A stretch of DNA of 64,000 nucleotides from JBOFBH01 sp051657715 (GTDB taxonomy: Bacteria > Actinomycetota > Actinomycetes > Actinomycetales > Angustibacteraceae). Position numbers and translations under genes: made by a program. The DNA lies in the NCBI GenBank assembly GCA_051657715.1, contig JBOFLF010000064.1:310001-374000 (forward strand), read 5' to 3'. The notes beneath the pieces are model-generated. The model was not told the DNA's origin. It made no database searches and saw only the letters and a list, made by a program, of their open reading frames with translations. Positions 25,358-34,454 of this stretch are shown piece by piece; the first letter of the stretch is position 1; each line of letters starts with the position of its first letter.

Positions 25358-26875
25358 ATGACCGACGCGGCCAGCGGCGCACCCGGTGCGCCTGCACCCC
25401 ATGCGCCTGCGCCCGGCACGCCCGTCGACACCTCGGCAGACGCCGAGCTGCTTTCGCCCGGGCAGCTGCGCACGCTGTTCCTGCTGGAGAAGCTGACCGA
25501 CGACCAGCTGCGGTGGTTCGTGGAGCACGGCGAAGTGGCCCGGTTCCCGGCCGGGGCCTTCATCACCCGCGAGGGCGAACCTGCCGAGTGCTTCTACCAG
25601 GTGTACTCCGGCACGATCGCGTTGTCCCGCAAGGTCGGTGCGACGGACGTCGAGGTCAACCGGACGTCGATGCGCGGGGTGTACACCGGCGCGACCACCG
25701 CGTGGGTGAACAGCCCCGACCGGCCCACCGTCTACGGCGCGAGCACCCGGGCGATCACCGACGCCGTGCTGCTCGCCGTGCCGGCCGGCGGGTTCGCGTC
25801 GTTCATGCGCGAGCACCTGCCGATGGCGGTGCACCTGCTCGGCGGCCTCACGTCCGGGATGCGGGTCAGCCAGGAGCGGATCGGCCAGCGCCAGCGCCTG
25901 CAGGCCCTGGGTGCGCTGTCCGCCGGGCTGACCCACGAGCTGAACAACCCGGCCGCCGCCGCGGTCCGGGGGGTGGACGGACTGCGCTCCCGGGTGGACG
26001 GGATGCGCCGCAAACTCGGCTACCTCGCGGACGGGCACGTGCCTGCCGACGTGCTGCACCAGCTCGTCGACTTGCAGGACCAGGCGCTGACTGCCTTCGC
26101 CACCGTGCCCCGGCGCTCGGCCATGCAGATCTCGGATGCCGAGGACGAGCTCGGCGACTGGCTGCAGGAGCACGGCATCCGCCGCGCATACGACCTCGCC
26201 GCGGTGCTGGTGGGTGCTGGCCTGGACGTCGAGTGGGCCGAGAAGGTGCACCGGACACTGCCCGCGCAGGACGTCGAGAGCGGTATCGCGTGGGTGGCCT
26301 ACACCCTGGAGACCGAGTCGCTGATGCGGGAGATCACCGACTCGGTGCAGCGGATCAGCGATCTGGTCGGCGCGGCCAAGCAGTACTCGCAGCTGGACCG
26401 GGCGCCGTTCCAGCACACCGACGTCCGTGAGGGCCTGGAGTCCACGCTGGTGATGTTGAGCCGCAAGCTCACCGAGGTCACGGTGGTCCGCGACTACGCC
26501 GATGACCTGCCGCCGGTGCCGGGCTACCCGGCCGAGCTGAACCAGGTGTGGACCAACCTGATCGACAACGCGGCACAGGCGATGGGCTCGGACGGCACGC
26601 TGACCCTGCGTGCCCGGGTGGACGGCGATCACCTCCTGGTCAGCGTCGGCGACACCGGCCCCGGCGTTCCGGAGGACCTGCGGGAGCGGATCTTCGAACC
26701 GTTCTTCACCACCAAGCCGGTCGGCCAGGGCACCGGCCTGGGGCTCGACATCTCCTACCGGGTGGTGACCGATCGCCACCACGGGGACCTGCGGGTGGTG
26801 TCCCGTCCCGGCGACACCCGGTTCGAGGTCCGCCTGCCTCTCACCGAACAGCCGGACGCCGCCTCGCAGACCTGA
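25358..26875 (+). CDS. Sensor histidine kinase with N-terminal cyclic-nucleotide-binding-type domain
   Basis: A cytoplasmic 505-residue kinase without membrane segments. Residues about 45-155 form a CRP/cNMP-binding-like barrel (GEVARFPAGAFITREGEPAE ... FYQVYSGTIALSRKV), followed by the H box ALSAGLTHELNNPA with His193. The ATPase domain has N box NQVWTNLIDNAAQAM, G1 DTGPGVP, F box EPFFTT and G2 GQGTGLGLDISY. Unusually, about 125 residues of helical sequence lie between the H box and the second dimerisation helix (SVQRISDLVGAAKQYSQLD). The ATG at 25358 follows the flavoprotein stop by 4 nt, so the pair is almost certainly cotranscribed and the receiver upstream is the likely phosphoacceptor. 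Confidence 0.92.
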   Translation: MTDAASGAPGAPAPHAPAPGTPVDTSADAELLSPGQLRTLFLLEKLTDDQLRWFVEHGEVARFPAGAFITREGEPAECFYQVYSGTIALSRKVGATDVEVNRTSMRGVYTGATTAWVNSPDRPTVYGASTRAITDAVLLAVPAGGFASFMREHLPMAVHLLGGLTSGMRVSQERIGQRQRLQALGALSAGLTHELNNPAAAAVRGVDGLRSRVDGMRRKLGYLADGHVPADVLHQLVDLQDQALTAFATVPRRSAMQISDAEDELGDWLQEHGIRRAYDLAAVLVGAGLDVEWAEKVHRTLPAQDVESGIAWVAYTLETESLMREITDSVQRISDLVGAAKQYSQLDRAPFQHTDVREGLESTLVMLSRKLTEVTVVRDYADDLPPVPGYPAELNQVWTNLIDNAAQAMGSDGTLTLRARVDGDHLLVSVGDTGPGVPEDLRERIFEPFFTTKPVGQGTGLGLDISYRVVTDRHHGDLRVVSRPGDTRFEVRLPLTEQPDAASQT

Positions 26876-26974
26876 CCCGCGACGGACCGCAGCCGGTCAC
26901 CCTGCGAGGAGGCAGACCCTTGGGGCGAGGAGCCGGCCAGGACACCAGATCAGCGCAGACGGGAGCACGGCTGC

Positions 26975-28747
26975 TCACTCGTCAGGGGACGCGTCGACAC
27001 CAGCCTCGGCGCGCTGGTGAGCCGTGATCGGAGCGGGTGCGCCGGTGAGCGGGTCGCCGCCGCCGCCGGACTTGGGGAACGCGATGACCTCGCGGATCGA
27101 CTCGACGCCGGCCAGCAGGGCGCACACCCGGTCCCAGCCGAACGCGATACCGCCGTGCGGCGGCGCGCCATAGGCGAACGCGTCCAGCAGGAAGCCGAAC
27201 TTCTCCCGAGCCTGCTCGGGGCTCAGGCCCATGACGGCGAACACCCGCTCCTGGACGTCCCGCCGGTGGATACGGATCGACCCGCCGGCGATCTCGTTCC
27301 CGTTGCACACCAGGTCGTACGCGTACGCCAGGGCCGCACCCGGATCGGACTCCAGGGACTCCAGGTACTCGGCCTGGGGCGCGGTGAAGGCGTGGTGCAC
27401 GGCCGTCCAGGCACCAGCGCCCACCGCGACGTCACCGCTGGCCGTGGCCTCGTCCGCGGGTTCGAACAGCGGCGCGTCGACCACCCAGCAGAACGACCAG
27501 GCCGCGGGGTCGACCAGCCCGCAGCGGCGACCGATCTCCAGCCGGGCCGCGCCGAGCAGCGCGCGGGACGGCCTGGCCGCCCCGGCGGCGAAGAACACGC
27601 AGTCCCCGGGTGCGGCGCCGACGTGCGCGGCCAGCCCAGCCCGCTCGGCCTCCGACAGGTTCCGCGCCACCGGACCGGACAGCTCGCCGTCCTGGCCGAT
27701 CAGGACGTACGCCAGGCCCCGTGCCCCGCGCTGCTTGGCCCAGTCCTGCCACGCGTCGAGCTGACGGCGCGGCTGATCGGCGCCGCCCGGCATCACCACG
27801 GCTCCGACGTACTCGGCCTGGAACACCCGGAACGGGGTGTCGGCGAAGTACGCGGCGCACTCCACCAGCTCGGCGCCGAAGCGCAGGTCAGGTTTGTCGG
27901 TCCCAAACCGGCGCATCGCCTCGTGGTACGGCAACCGTGGCAGCGGGGTGGGCAGCTGGTACCCGACGAGGTCCCACAGCCGTCGGGTGATCTCCTCGCC
28001 GAGCTCGATGACGTCGTCCTGCTCGACGAAGCTCATCTCGACGTCCAACTGGGTGAACTCGGGTTGCCGATCGGCCCGGAAGTCCTCGTCCCGGTAGCAG
28101 CGGGCGATCTGGTAGTACCGCTCCAATCCGGCCACCATCAGCAGCTGCTTGAACAGCTGCGGGCTCTGCGGCAGGGCGTACCAGCTGCCCGGCTGCAGCC
28201 GGGCCGGCACGAGGAAGTCCCGGGCGCCCTCGGGGGTCGACCGGGTCAGGGTTGGCGTCTCCACCTCGACGAACGCGCGCTCGTGCAGCACCTGGCGGGC
28301 CAACCGGCTGACCTCGCTGCGCAGCCGCAGGGCCGCGGCCGGGCCGGGCCGCCGCAGGTCCAGGTACCGGTAGCGCAGGCGGACCTCCTCCCCCACCGCG
28401 ACGCGCTCGTCGACCTGGAACGGCAGGGTCTCGGATTCGCTGAGCACTTCCAGGCCCTCAGCGACCACCTCGATGTCGCCGGTGTCCAGCTGCGGGTTCT
28501 GGTTGCCCTCGGGCCGGAGCCGCACCGAGCCGGTCACCTGCACGCAGTACTCGGTCCGCAAACCGTGGGCGCCCGAGGTCGCCAGCAGGTCGTCCCGCAC
28601 CACCACCTGTGCGACACCGGACGCATCGCGCAGGTCGAGGAACGCCACCCCGCCGTGATCCCGTCGATTCGCCACCCATCCGGTGAGCGTGACGGTCCGG
28701 CCGGCGTGGTCGGCACGCAGCGTGCCGACCTCGTGAGTGCGCAGCAC
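26975..28747 (-). CDS. aspS: Aspartyl-tRNA synthetase
   Basis: Class IIb synthetase. It has an N-terminal anticodon-binding OB fold (VTLTGWVANRRDHGGVAFLD), a catalytic core with motif 2 region CYRDEDFRADRQPEFTQLD, the bacterial GAD insertion, and motif 3 AYGAPPHGGIAFGWDRV. The 590 residues are full length. The GTG start at 28747 has AAGGGA just upstream. Whether it is discriminating or also charges tRNA-Asn depends on gatCAB, which is not in the window. It converges on the kinase gene across a 99-nt gap. Confidence 0.97.
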   Translation of the reverse strand: MLRTHEVGTLRADHAGRTVTLTGWVANRRDHGGVAFLDLRDASGVAQVVVRDDLLATSGAHGLRTEYCVQVTGSVRLRPEGNQNPQLDTGDIEVVAEGLEVLSESETLPFQVDERVAVGEEVRLRYRYLDLRRPGPAAALRLRSEVSRLARQVLHERAFVEVETPTLTRSTPEGARDFLVPARLQPGSWYALPQSPQLFKQLLMVAGLERYYQIARCYRDEDFRADRQPEFTQLDVEMSFVEQDDVIELGEEITRRLWDLVGYQLPTPLPRLPYHEAMRRFGTDKPDLRFGAELVECAAYFADTPFRVFQAEYVGAVVMPGGADQPRRQLDAWQDWAKQRGARGLAYVLIGQDGELSGPVARNLSEAERAGLAAHVGAAPGDCVFFAAGAARPSRALLGAARLEIGRRCGLVDPAAWSFCWVVDAPLFEPADEATASGDVAVGAGAWTAVHHAFTAPQAEYLESLESDPGAALAYAYDLVCNGNEIAGGSIRIHRRDVQERVFAVMGLSPEQAREKFGFLLDAFAYGAPPHGGIAFGWDRVCALLAGVESIREVIAFPKSGGGGDPLTGAPAPITAHQRAEAGVDASPDE

Positions 28748-28936
28748 GAGGCATCCCTTCGCGGGGTGAGCTGGATGGACCCGCCGATCCTACGGGTGCG
28801 TCAGTCACCCCACCCACCCGTTCGGCGGTGGCCCAGGCGTCGCAGATCGTCGATACTCGATGGTCGACAGGGGTCAGCGATCCGGGCAGTCGAGCGGCAG
28901 CCTCCAGCGACGAGGTGTCTGAGAGGTGGACGGCTG

Positions 28937-29557
28937 GTGCAGGCGACGGTTTCCGCAGGCGCCAGGCTCGCGCTGATCGCTCTCGGCAGACCAGCTCGCA
29001 AGGTGCCGCTGCGGACGCTCGGTGATCTGCCTGTCCGCGCGGGCGCCCAGGTCATGGTGCTGACCACGCTCGAGGCGGTGCACGTCCCGCACGGGCAGAT
29101 CCGACTCACCACCCGCGCCGGCGTGGCCACCTGGCGCGCGAGCGTGGTCAACGAGCAGGGCCGGCTGCTGCTGCGTCTAGATGAGCACCTGGGAACCGAC
29201 CAGCGCCGCCGCGACGTCCGGCACCCGATGGCCCTGGACATCCTGATCGCCGCCGTCGACCACCACACGGACGCGCCCGGGCCGCGCGTGCTCGCTGGCC
29301 GGACCGTCGATGTCTCCTCCGGTGGCCTCCAAGTCCGTCTGGAGGCGCCCTGGCAGGTGCATCCGATCGGAGTCGATGACACCGCCGACCCCTCGGGAGC
29401 GTTCGTGGACGCGGAGATCACGCTGTCACCGCAGCGCCGGGTCCGGGTAGTGCTGGAGGTCGTGCAGACCACCGACCGGACGGTACGCGGCAGCTTCGTG
29501 GCCATCGACCCGGCGGACCAGCAACACCTGGACGCACTCGTCTCGGCCGCCACCTGA
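28937..29557 (+). CDS. PilZ-domain protein, putative c-di-GMP effector
   Basis: A protein of about 206 residues with an N-terminal YcgR/flagellar-brake-like beta region (VRAGAQVMVLTTLEAVHVPHG) and a C-terminal PilZ domain. The PilZ c-di-GMP signature is present: RRDVR (RxxxR) followed by the D/NxSxxG element VDVSSGGLQVRLE. GTG at 28937 is the best in-frame start, with GAGAGG upstream; the frame is open far upstream only as antisense of aspS. It stands alone between divergent aspS and convergent hisS. With pilB in the same region, c-di-GMP control of pili is a reasonable but untested inference. Confidence 0.78.
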   Translation: MQATVSAGARLALIALGRPARKVPLRTLGDLPVRAGAQVMVLTTLEAVHVPHGQIRLTTRAGVATWRASVVNEQGRLLLRLDEHLGTDQRRRDVRHPMALDILIAAVDHHTDAPGPRVLAGRTVDVSSGGLQVRLEAPWQVHPIGVDDTADPSGAFVDAEITLSPQRRVRVVLEVVQTTDRTVRGSFVAIDPADQQHLDALVSAAT

Positions 29558-29569
29558 GCACCCGCTGGA

Positions 29570-31069
29570 TCAGCGCGCCTCTGGCGGAGTGTGGTCGGCG
29601 TCCTGCTCGGAGGCCACGGCGACCGATCGCACCACCGGCCACCGGTCTGCGTCCGGCGGTGTCCACGAGGCCGGGTCCGCGGGCAGCTGCTCGCCGGACC
29701 TGATGTCCCGGACCGAAGACGACCCGTCCTGGGAAGCGATCGGGGGAAACCAGACGTAGGGGATGCCACGCCGCTGGGCGTAGCGGATCTGCTTGCCGTA
29801 CTTCACCGGCCGAGGGGCGACCTCGCACGGCACGCCGCGCTCGCGCAAGCGTCCAGCCACCTCGGCACAGGCCTGCCGGGAGGCGTCGTCGGGCAGCACG
29901 ACCAGCACGCAGGTAGGCACCGGCCGGGAACTGGTCAGCAGTCCTCGCGACAGCAGCGGCCCGACCACCCGGGTCACCCCGAGCGACAGCCCAACACCGG
30001 GGTAGGTGGTGCGGCCGTCGCTGGCCAGCGCGTCGTACCGACCACCGGAGCAGATCGAGCCGAGGTGCTCGAAGCCGACCATCCGGGTCTCGTACACCGT
30101 GCCGGTGTAGTAGTCCAGGCCACGGGCGATGCTGAGGTCAGCGACCACCGCGAAACCCGTCCGGGAGACCACGGCCGCCCGCTCCAGCAAGATAGCCAGC
30201 TCCTGCAGGCCGGCATCCAGCAGCGGGGAGGTCACCCCCAGCGCCTGGACTCGGTCGATGACACTGGCGTCGGCACCGCTGATCGCGGCCAGACCGACAC
30301 ACGCATCCGCCTGGGCAGCCGTCAAGCCGGACCGCTCCACCAGCAGGCCGCGGACCGCCGGCACCCCGAGCTTGTCCAGCTTGTCGAGCGCGGACAGCAC
30401 CGCCGTGACATCGCCTGCCTCAGCACCGGGGCCACCCTCAGCACCGGGGCCATCTTCAGCACCGGGGCCACCGGCGACGCCGAGGTCGCTGCCAGGCCCC
30501 CCTCGGATGTCACCGCCGATGCCGAGGCCTTCGCAGAAGCCTTGCACCAGCCGACGGTTGTTCACCTGCACCCGGACCGGCGGCAACGGGAGTCGGGCGA
30601 AGACGTCCGCCAGCACCTCTACCAGCTCGACCTCGTGGTGCCCGGACAGCTCGCCGACGTCCACGATATCGATGTCGGCCTGCAGGAACTCCCGGTAGCG
30701 ACCCTCCTGGGGCCGCTCGCCGCGCCACGCCTTCTGGATCTGATAGCGGCGGAACGGGAACTCCAAGTCGCCGGCGTTCTCGACGACGTACCTGGCGAAC
30801 GGCACGGTCAGGTCGTAGTGCAGCGCCAGCTCTCGGCCGGTCTCTGCGTCGGCCGCTCGATCAGCCTGCAGGCGGCCCAGCACGTACACCTCCTTGTCGA
30901 TCTCCCCTTTGCGGAGCAGCTGCGCCAACGGCTCGACTGCCCGGGTCTCGATACCGGCGAATCCGTGCAGCTCGAAGGTGCGCCGCAGCACGTCGACGAG
31001 GTGTTGCTCCACAGCGCGCTGGCCGGGCAACCACTCGGGGAAGCCGGACAAGGAGGCAGGGCGGGCCAT
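29570..31069 (-). CDS. hisS: Histidyl-tRNA synthetase with a repeat-derived insertion
   Basis: Class II synthetase. It starts MARPASLSGFPEWLPGQRAV; the catalytic core has FRRYQIQKAWRGERPQEGRYREF (motif 2), the His-A signature ARGLDYYTGTVYE, and motif 3 GLSLGVTRV; an anticodon-binding domain ends the protein. The ATG at 31069 has GGAG 9 nt upstream, giving 499 residues, which is long for the family. Part of the excess is a Gly/Pro/Ala/Glu-rich insertion near residues 190-220 (GAEDGPGAEGGPGAE) built from 18-bp tandem repeats. The MBL-fold gene lies upstream on the same strand. Confidence 0.95.
   Translation of the reverse strand: MARPASLSGFPEWLPGQRAVEQHLVDVLRRTFELHGFAGIETRAVEPLAQLLRKGEIDKEVYVLGRLQADRAADAETGRELALHYDLTVPFARYVVENAGDLEFPFRRYQIQKAWRGERPQEGRYREFLQADIDIVDVGELSGHHEVELVEVLADVFARLPLPPVRVQVNNRRLVQGFCEGLGIGGDIRGGPGSDLGVAGGPGAEDGPGAEGGPGAEAGDVTAVLSALDKLDKLGVPAVRGLLVERSGLTAAQADACVGLAAISGADASVIDRVQALGVTSPLLDAGLQELAILLERAAVVSRTGFAVVADLSIARGLDYYTGTVYETRMVGFEHLGSICSGGRYDALASDGRTTYPGVGLSLGVTRVVGPLLSRGLLTSSRPVPTCVLVVLPDDASRQACAEVAGRLRERGVPCEVAPRPVKYGKQIRYAQRRGIPYVWFPPIASQDGSSSVRDIRSGEQLPADPASWTPPDADRWPVVRSVAVASEQDADHTPPEAR
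30420..30473. repeat. Three 18-bp tandem repeats inside hisS
   Basis: Three head-to-tail 18-bp units (core TCAGCACCGGGGCCA) with only terminal differences encode a GPGAE-type hexapeptide three times. They keep the frame and sit in an insertion not expected in the family. Confidence 0.88.
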
Positions 31070-31152
31070 CAGCGATCTCCGCTCGTGGGTACCAACCAGC
31101 ACGTAGGCGACACACCGTAGGTGGGGTCGGAAGGTGGACGGACGAACCGATC

Positions 31153-31896
31153 TCAAGACGCGGGCAGCTCCTGCAGGAATGGGTTGCCGATCCGCTCGCG
31201 GCCGATGGTGGTGGCCGGCCCGTGCCCGGGAAGGACATACGTATCATCAGGATGCGGAAGCACGCGGTGGCGCAACGACCGCTGCATGGCGACCGGGTCG
31301 CCACCGGGCAGGTCGGTCCGCCCAATGCTGCCGGCGAACAGGACATCGCCGGTGAGGAGCGTGCGCGAGACCGCCTCGGGCACCGGGGTCGACGAGCCGT
31401 CCGGCACCAGCAGCACCTGCGGGACGTCTGGCACGGCGAACATCACCGACCCCTCGGTGTGACCGGGAGCGTGCGTCACGTCCATCGTCAGGCCAGCGAG
31501 CTGCAACGCGGTCCCGTCGGCGATCTCCACGACGTCCTGCGGCTCGGCCCACCGAGCAGCCGAACCGAACTGCTGCTCCAGCAGCTGCAGCAGGCCGCTG
31601 GACGCCAGCTCGGTCAGCGGATCCGCCAACCGGTAGCGGTCCTCAGGGTGCACGTAGGCGGCCACACCGTGAGCTCCACAGACCGGAGTCACCGAGTACA
31701 CGTGGTCGAGGTGGCCATGGGTGAGCACGACTGCGGCTGGTCGCAACCGGTGCTCGCGCAGGATCTCGGCCAGCGGCCCGCGCACCTCGATACCCGGGTC
31801 CACGATCACGCACTCCTCGCCCGGACCGGTGGCCAGGACGTAGCAGTTGGTGCCGAACACGGCGCTCGGGAACGCGGCGAGTAACACTCGCATCAC
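31153..31896 (-). CDS. Metallo-beta-lactamase-fold hydrolase, glyoxalase II-like
   Basis: A 247-residue MBL-fold enzyme with THGHLDH (HxHxDH), HAPGHTEGSVMF, LLTGDVLFAGSIGRTDLPGG and a C-terminal PGHGPATT that together give the dinuclear metal ligands. Close family members are annotated as hydroxyacylglutathione hydrolase-like; actinobacteria of this kind use other thiols, so the real thioester is unknown. The first codons are GTG ATG. It precedes hisS by 83 nt on the same strand and is divergent from the cyclophilin gene. The pairing with hisS is conserved in Streptomyces as I recall. Confidence 0.9.
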   Translation of the reverse strand: MMRVLLAAFPSAVFGTNCYVLATGPGEECVIVDPGIEVRGPLAEILREHRLRPAAVVLTHGHLDHVYSVTPVCGAHGVAAYVHPEDRYRLADPLTELASSGLLQLLEQQFGSAARWAEPQDVVEIADGTALQLAGLTMDVTHAPGHTEGSVMFAVPDVPQVLLVPDGSSTPVPEAVSRTLLTGDVLFAGSIGRTDLPGGDPVAMQRSLRHRVLPHPDDTYVLPGHGPATTIGRERIGNPFLQELPAS

Positions 31897-32022
31897 CTTA
31901 TCGGTCCGCTCGATCGCCGAGCCTGGCCGGCCTCGGGTCGCGAGCCGCAGGGCGCCGACATCAGATCGATCTCGTCGTCTCTAGACTGACCACTACCCAG
32001 CGTCCGTCCTGGAGGACACCCC

Positions 32023-32847
32023 GTGCCCATCGATCGCGACCGACAGCGAGCCAAGCGTCGGTACCAACGCCGGCAGGCGAAGCTTGCCGCCAAGGCCGTC
32101 CGTACCCGCCGCACCCAGCAGATCGTCGGCGCGGTGCTTGCCGTGCTGCTGGTGAGCGCAGGCGTAGTCGCGCTCACCCAGTTCACCGGTGACGAGACGT
32201 CGCCAGCCGCCAGCGGCGGTGCCGCACCCAGCACGTCGGCGACATCGAGTGCCCCGTCGGCGGCATCCAGCACGCCGCCGGACGCCTCCCCCAGCCCCTC
32301 GCGGCGGCCGGCCGCGACGTACGACGCTCCCCCGCCGACGTCGCTGGCGGCACAGCGCACGTGGCAGGTGACGGTTCGCACCACCGCCGGGACGATCGGC
32401 TTGGAGCTGGACGGCAAGGCGGCGCCGCAGACCGTGGCGTCGTTCCTGTTCCTGTCCCAGAAGAAGTTCTACAACGGGACCACCTGCCACCGGTTGACCA
32501 CCCAGGGGATCTTCGTCCTGCAGTGCGGCGACCCGGCCGGCGACGGCACCGGTGGCCCCGGCTACACCTACGGCATCGAGAACGCCCCTCGGGACGGCAG
32601 CTATCCAGCTGGCACCCTTGCGATGGCCCGAGGTAACGACCCGTCGTCCAACGGCAGCCAGTTCTTCATGGTGTACAAAGCCACCACATTGCCGACCGAC
32701 GGTGGCGGGTACTCCATATTCGGCAGGGTGGTCACCGGGTTGGACGTGCTGGAGAAGGTGGCAGCGGCCGGGACGGCGGACGGCAGCGGCGACGGGAGCC
32801 CGAGGGCGCCCGTGACCGTCACCGGTATCACGGTCAAGCAGAAGTGA
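32023..32847 (+). CDS. Membrane-anchored cyclophilin-type peptidyl-prolyl isomerase
   Basis: Catalyses proline cis-trans isomerisation, probably on the outer face of the membrane. The 274 residues start with a basic segment, one helix (QQIVGAVLAVLLVSAGVVAL, about 32-51), a Ser/Ala/Pro-rich linker, and a cyclophilin domain (about 120-272) with the core FYNGTTCHRLTTQGIFVLQCG, DPAGDGTGGPGY and NGSQFFMVY. The GTG at 32023 has GGAGG 7 nt upstream. Next is the DUF349 gene, 13 nt downstream, so the two are probably cotranscribed. Confidence 0.93.
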   Translation: MPIDRDRQRAKRRYQRRQAKLAAKAVRTRRTQQIVGAVLAVLLVSAGVVALTQFTGDETSPAASGGAAPSTSATSSAPSAASSTPPDASPSPSRRPAATYDAPPPTSLAAQRTWQVTVRTTAGTIGLELDGKAAPQTVASFLFLSQKKFYNGTTCHRLTTQGIFVLQCGDPAGDGTGGPGYTYGIENAPRDGSYPAGTLAMARGNDPSSNGSQFFMVYKATTLPTDGGGYSIFGRVVTGLDVLEKVAAAGTADGSGDGSPRAPVTVTGITVKQK

Positions 32848-32860
32848 AGGACGAGTCACC

Positions 32861-34405
32861 GTGAACGAGGAGCGACCCGACGTCGCAGCACACCCTGTGT
32901 CGGAGCCGGAGAATTCCGGTCCGAGCTCGGCTGTGGCGCCACCGCCCCGTTCCACGCACTCCCGCCCCGCGCAGTCCCGCCCCGACCCGCCCGGCCCCGA
33001 CTCGCCCGGCCCCGACTCGCCCGGCCCCACGCCGCCATCCCGCTCTGCGCCATCACCTCGTCCGAGCCCACCGCCCGCTCGCCCGAGCCCACCTCGTCCG
33101 GCACCACCGCCCGGCCGCCCGACGGCGGCAGCTGGCAGCAGCCATCAGTCAGCCGTCAGCTCCTTCGGCCGGGTAGCACCGGACGGGACGGTGTTCGTCC
33201 GGACGATCGACGGCGAACGCGAGGTCGGCTCCTACCCCGGAGCCACACCGGCTGAGGCGCTGGGGTACTTCGCCCGCAAGTACGACGAAGCCGTGGCCCA
33301 GGTGGAGCTGTTCGAGCAGCGTCTGGCCACCACGAACCTGACCGCGTCGGAGATCAGCTCGGCAGTCGACGGGCTTCGGGAGATGGTGCGTAACCTACGC
33401 GCGGTCGGCGACCTGGAGGCGCTGACCGCACGCGTGGAGGCGTTGGCCCCAGCCGCCGCCCGCAAGCGCGAGGACGCCGAGGCCGCCCGGCGGTCGGCTC
33501 GCGAACAGACCCGGGCTCGCCGCGAGAGCCTGGTAAAGGAGGCGGAGGAGCTTGCCGCCAAGCCTGCCGAGCACATCACCTGGCGACCCGACGGCCAACG
33601 GATGAAGGATCTGTTCGACGCGTGGCGGACCGAGCAGGCACTGCCATCGGCGCGGCTGGATCGGCGCGCGGAGGACGCGCTATGGAAGCGGTTCAGCCAT
33701 GCTCGGAGCCTTTTCGACCGCAAGCGCCGTCAGCACTTTGCCCAGCTCGACGGGCAACAGGCCGAGGCCAAGCGAGCAAAGAACGTCCTGGTCGCCGAGG
33801 CAGAGGCACTGCAGGGTTCCCGCGACTGGGGCCCGACGACCGCGGCGTACAAGCGGTTGATGGACCGCTGGCGAACCGCCGGTCGAGCCGCCCGCAAGGA
33901 CGACGACGCCCTGTGGCGGCGGTTCAAGGCCGCTCAGGACACCTTCTTCGCCGCCCGCGGCGCCAGTCTGGCCAAGCAGGACCAGGAGTTCGCGACCAAC
34001 CTGGCGGCCAAGGAAGACCTGCTCGTGCGTGCCGAAGCTCTGCTGCCGGTCACTGACCTGCAGACCGCGAAGGTGACCCTGCGCGAGATCCAGGACCGTT
34101 GGGAGGTCATCGGCAAGGTGCCTCGCGGTGATCTGGATCGGATCGAACGGCGGATGCGCACCGTGGAGCAGGCTGTCCGTTCCCACGAGGACGACCGCTG
34201 GCGCCGTACCAACCCGGAAGCACAGGCTCGCGCCCGCAGCGCGGTGGAGCAGCTGGAGTCCGGCATCGCCGATCTAGAGCACCAGCTGCGCCAGGCGAAT
34301 GAGCGCGGCCAGTCAGCTCGGGTGGCGGAGTTGCAGGCAGCGGTCACCGCCCGTCGGGAGTGGCTGGAGCAGGCGCGCCGTGCCCTCACCGACTTCGGCG
34401 GCTGA
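32861..34405 (+). CDS. DUF349-repeat protein with proline-rich N-terminus
   Basis: A 514-residue, mostly alpha-helical and charged protein. Several DUF349 units are visible, each with a W-x(n)-W/F pattern: FDAWRTEQALPSARLDRRAEDALWKRF, then LMDRWRTAGRAARKDDDALW, then IQDRWEVIGKVPRGDLDRIE. The end is a coiled coil (QLESGIADLEHQLRQANERG). The first 100 residues are Pro/Ser/Arg-rich and disordered, including a PGPDS repeat. The conserved position between the cyclophilin and relA genes matches Streptomyces. Function is not established. Confidence 0.88.
   Translation: MNEERPDVAAHPVSEPENSGPSSAVAPPPRSTHSRPAQSRPDPPGPDSPGPDSPGPTPPSRSAPSPRPSPPPARPSPPRPAPPPGRPTAAAGSSHQSAVSSFGRVAPDGTVFVRTIDGEREVGSYPGATPAEALGYFARKYDEAVAQVELFEQRLATTNLTASEISSAVDGLREMVRNLRAVGDLEALTARVEALAPAAARKREDAEAARRSAREQTRARRESLVKEAEELAAKPAEHITWRPDGQRMKDLFDAWRTEQALPSARLDRRAEDALWKRFSHARSLFDRKRRQHFAQLDGQQAEAKRAKNVLVAEAEALQGSRDWGPTTAAYKRLMDRWRTAGRAARKDDDALWRRFKAAQDTFFAARGASLAKQDQEFATNLAAKEDLLVRAEALLPVTDLQTAKVTLREIQDRWEVIGKVPRGDLDRIERRMRTVEQAVRSHEDDRWRRTNPEAQARARSAVEQLESGIADLEHQLRQANERGQSARVAELQAAVTARREWLEQARRALTDFGG
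32986..33030. repeat. Three 15-bp tandem repeats in the DUF349 gene
   Basis: Three head-to-tail 15-bp units (core CGCCCGGCCCC) encode the pentapeptide PGPDS in the disordered N-terminus, in frame. Confidence 0.88.
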
Positions 34406-34429
34406 ACCGGTAGCAGCCTCTAGAGCAGC

Positions 34430-34448
34430 AAGCCCGCTGAACGGGCTT
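34430..34448. terminator. Terminator-like hairpin after the DUF349 gene
   Basis: AAGCCCG - ctgaa - CGGGCTT is a perfect 7-bp hairpin 25 nt after the stop of the DUF349 gene and just before the 26-bp repeat array. It is a good candidate terminator for the cyclophilin-DUF349 transcript. Confidence 0.6.
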
Positions 34449-34454
34449 GAGACA

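Noticed and set aside
27017..28936. Very long open frame on the plus strand through aspS, apparently extending the PilZ gene to 846 residues
   Set aside because: It is the antisense of aspS; the translation is His/Gly/Arg/Val-rich without domains. Only the part from about 28937 onward looks like protein.
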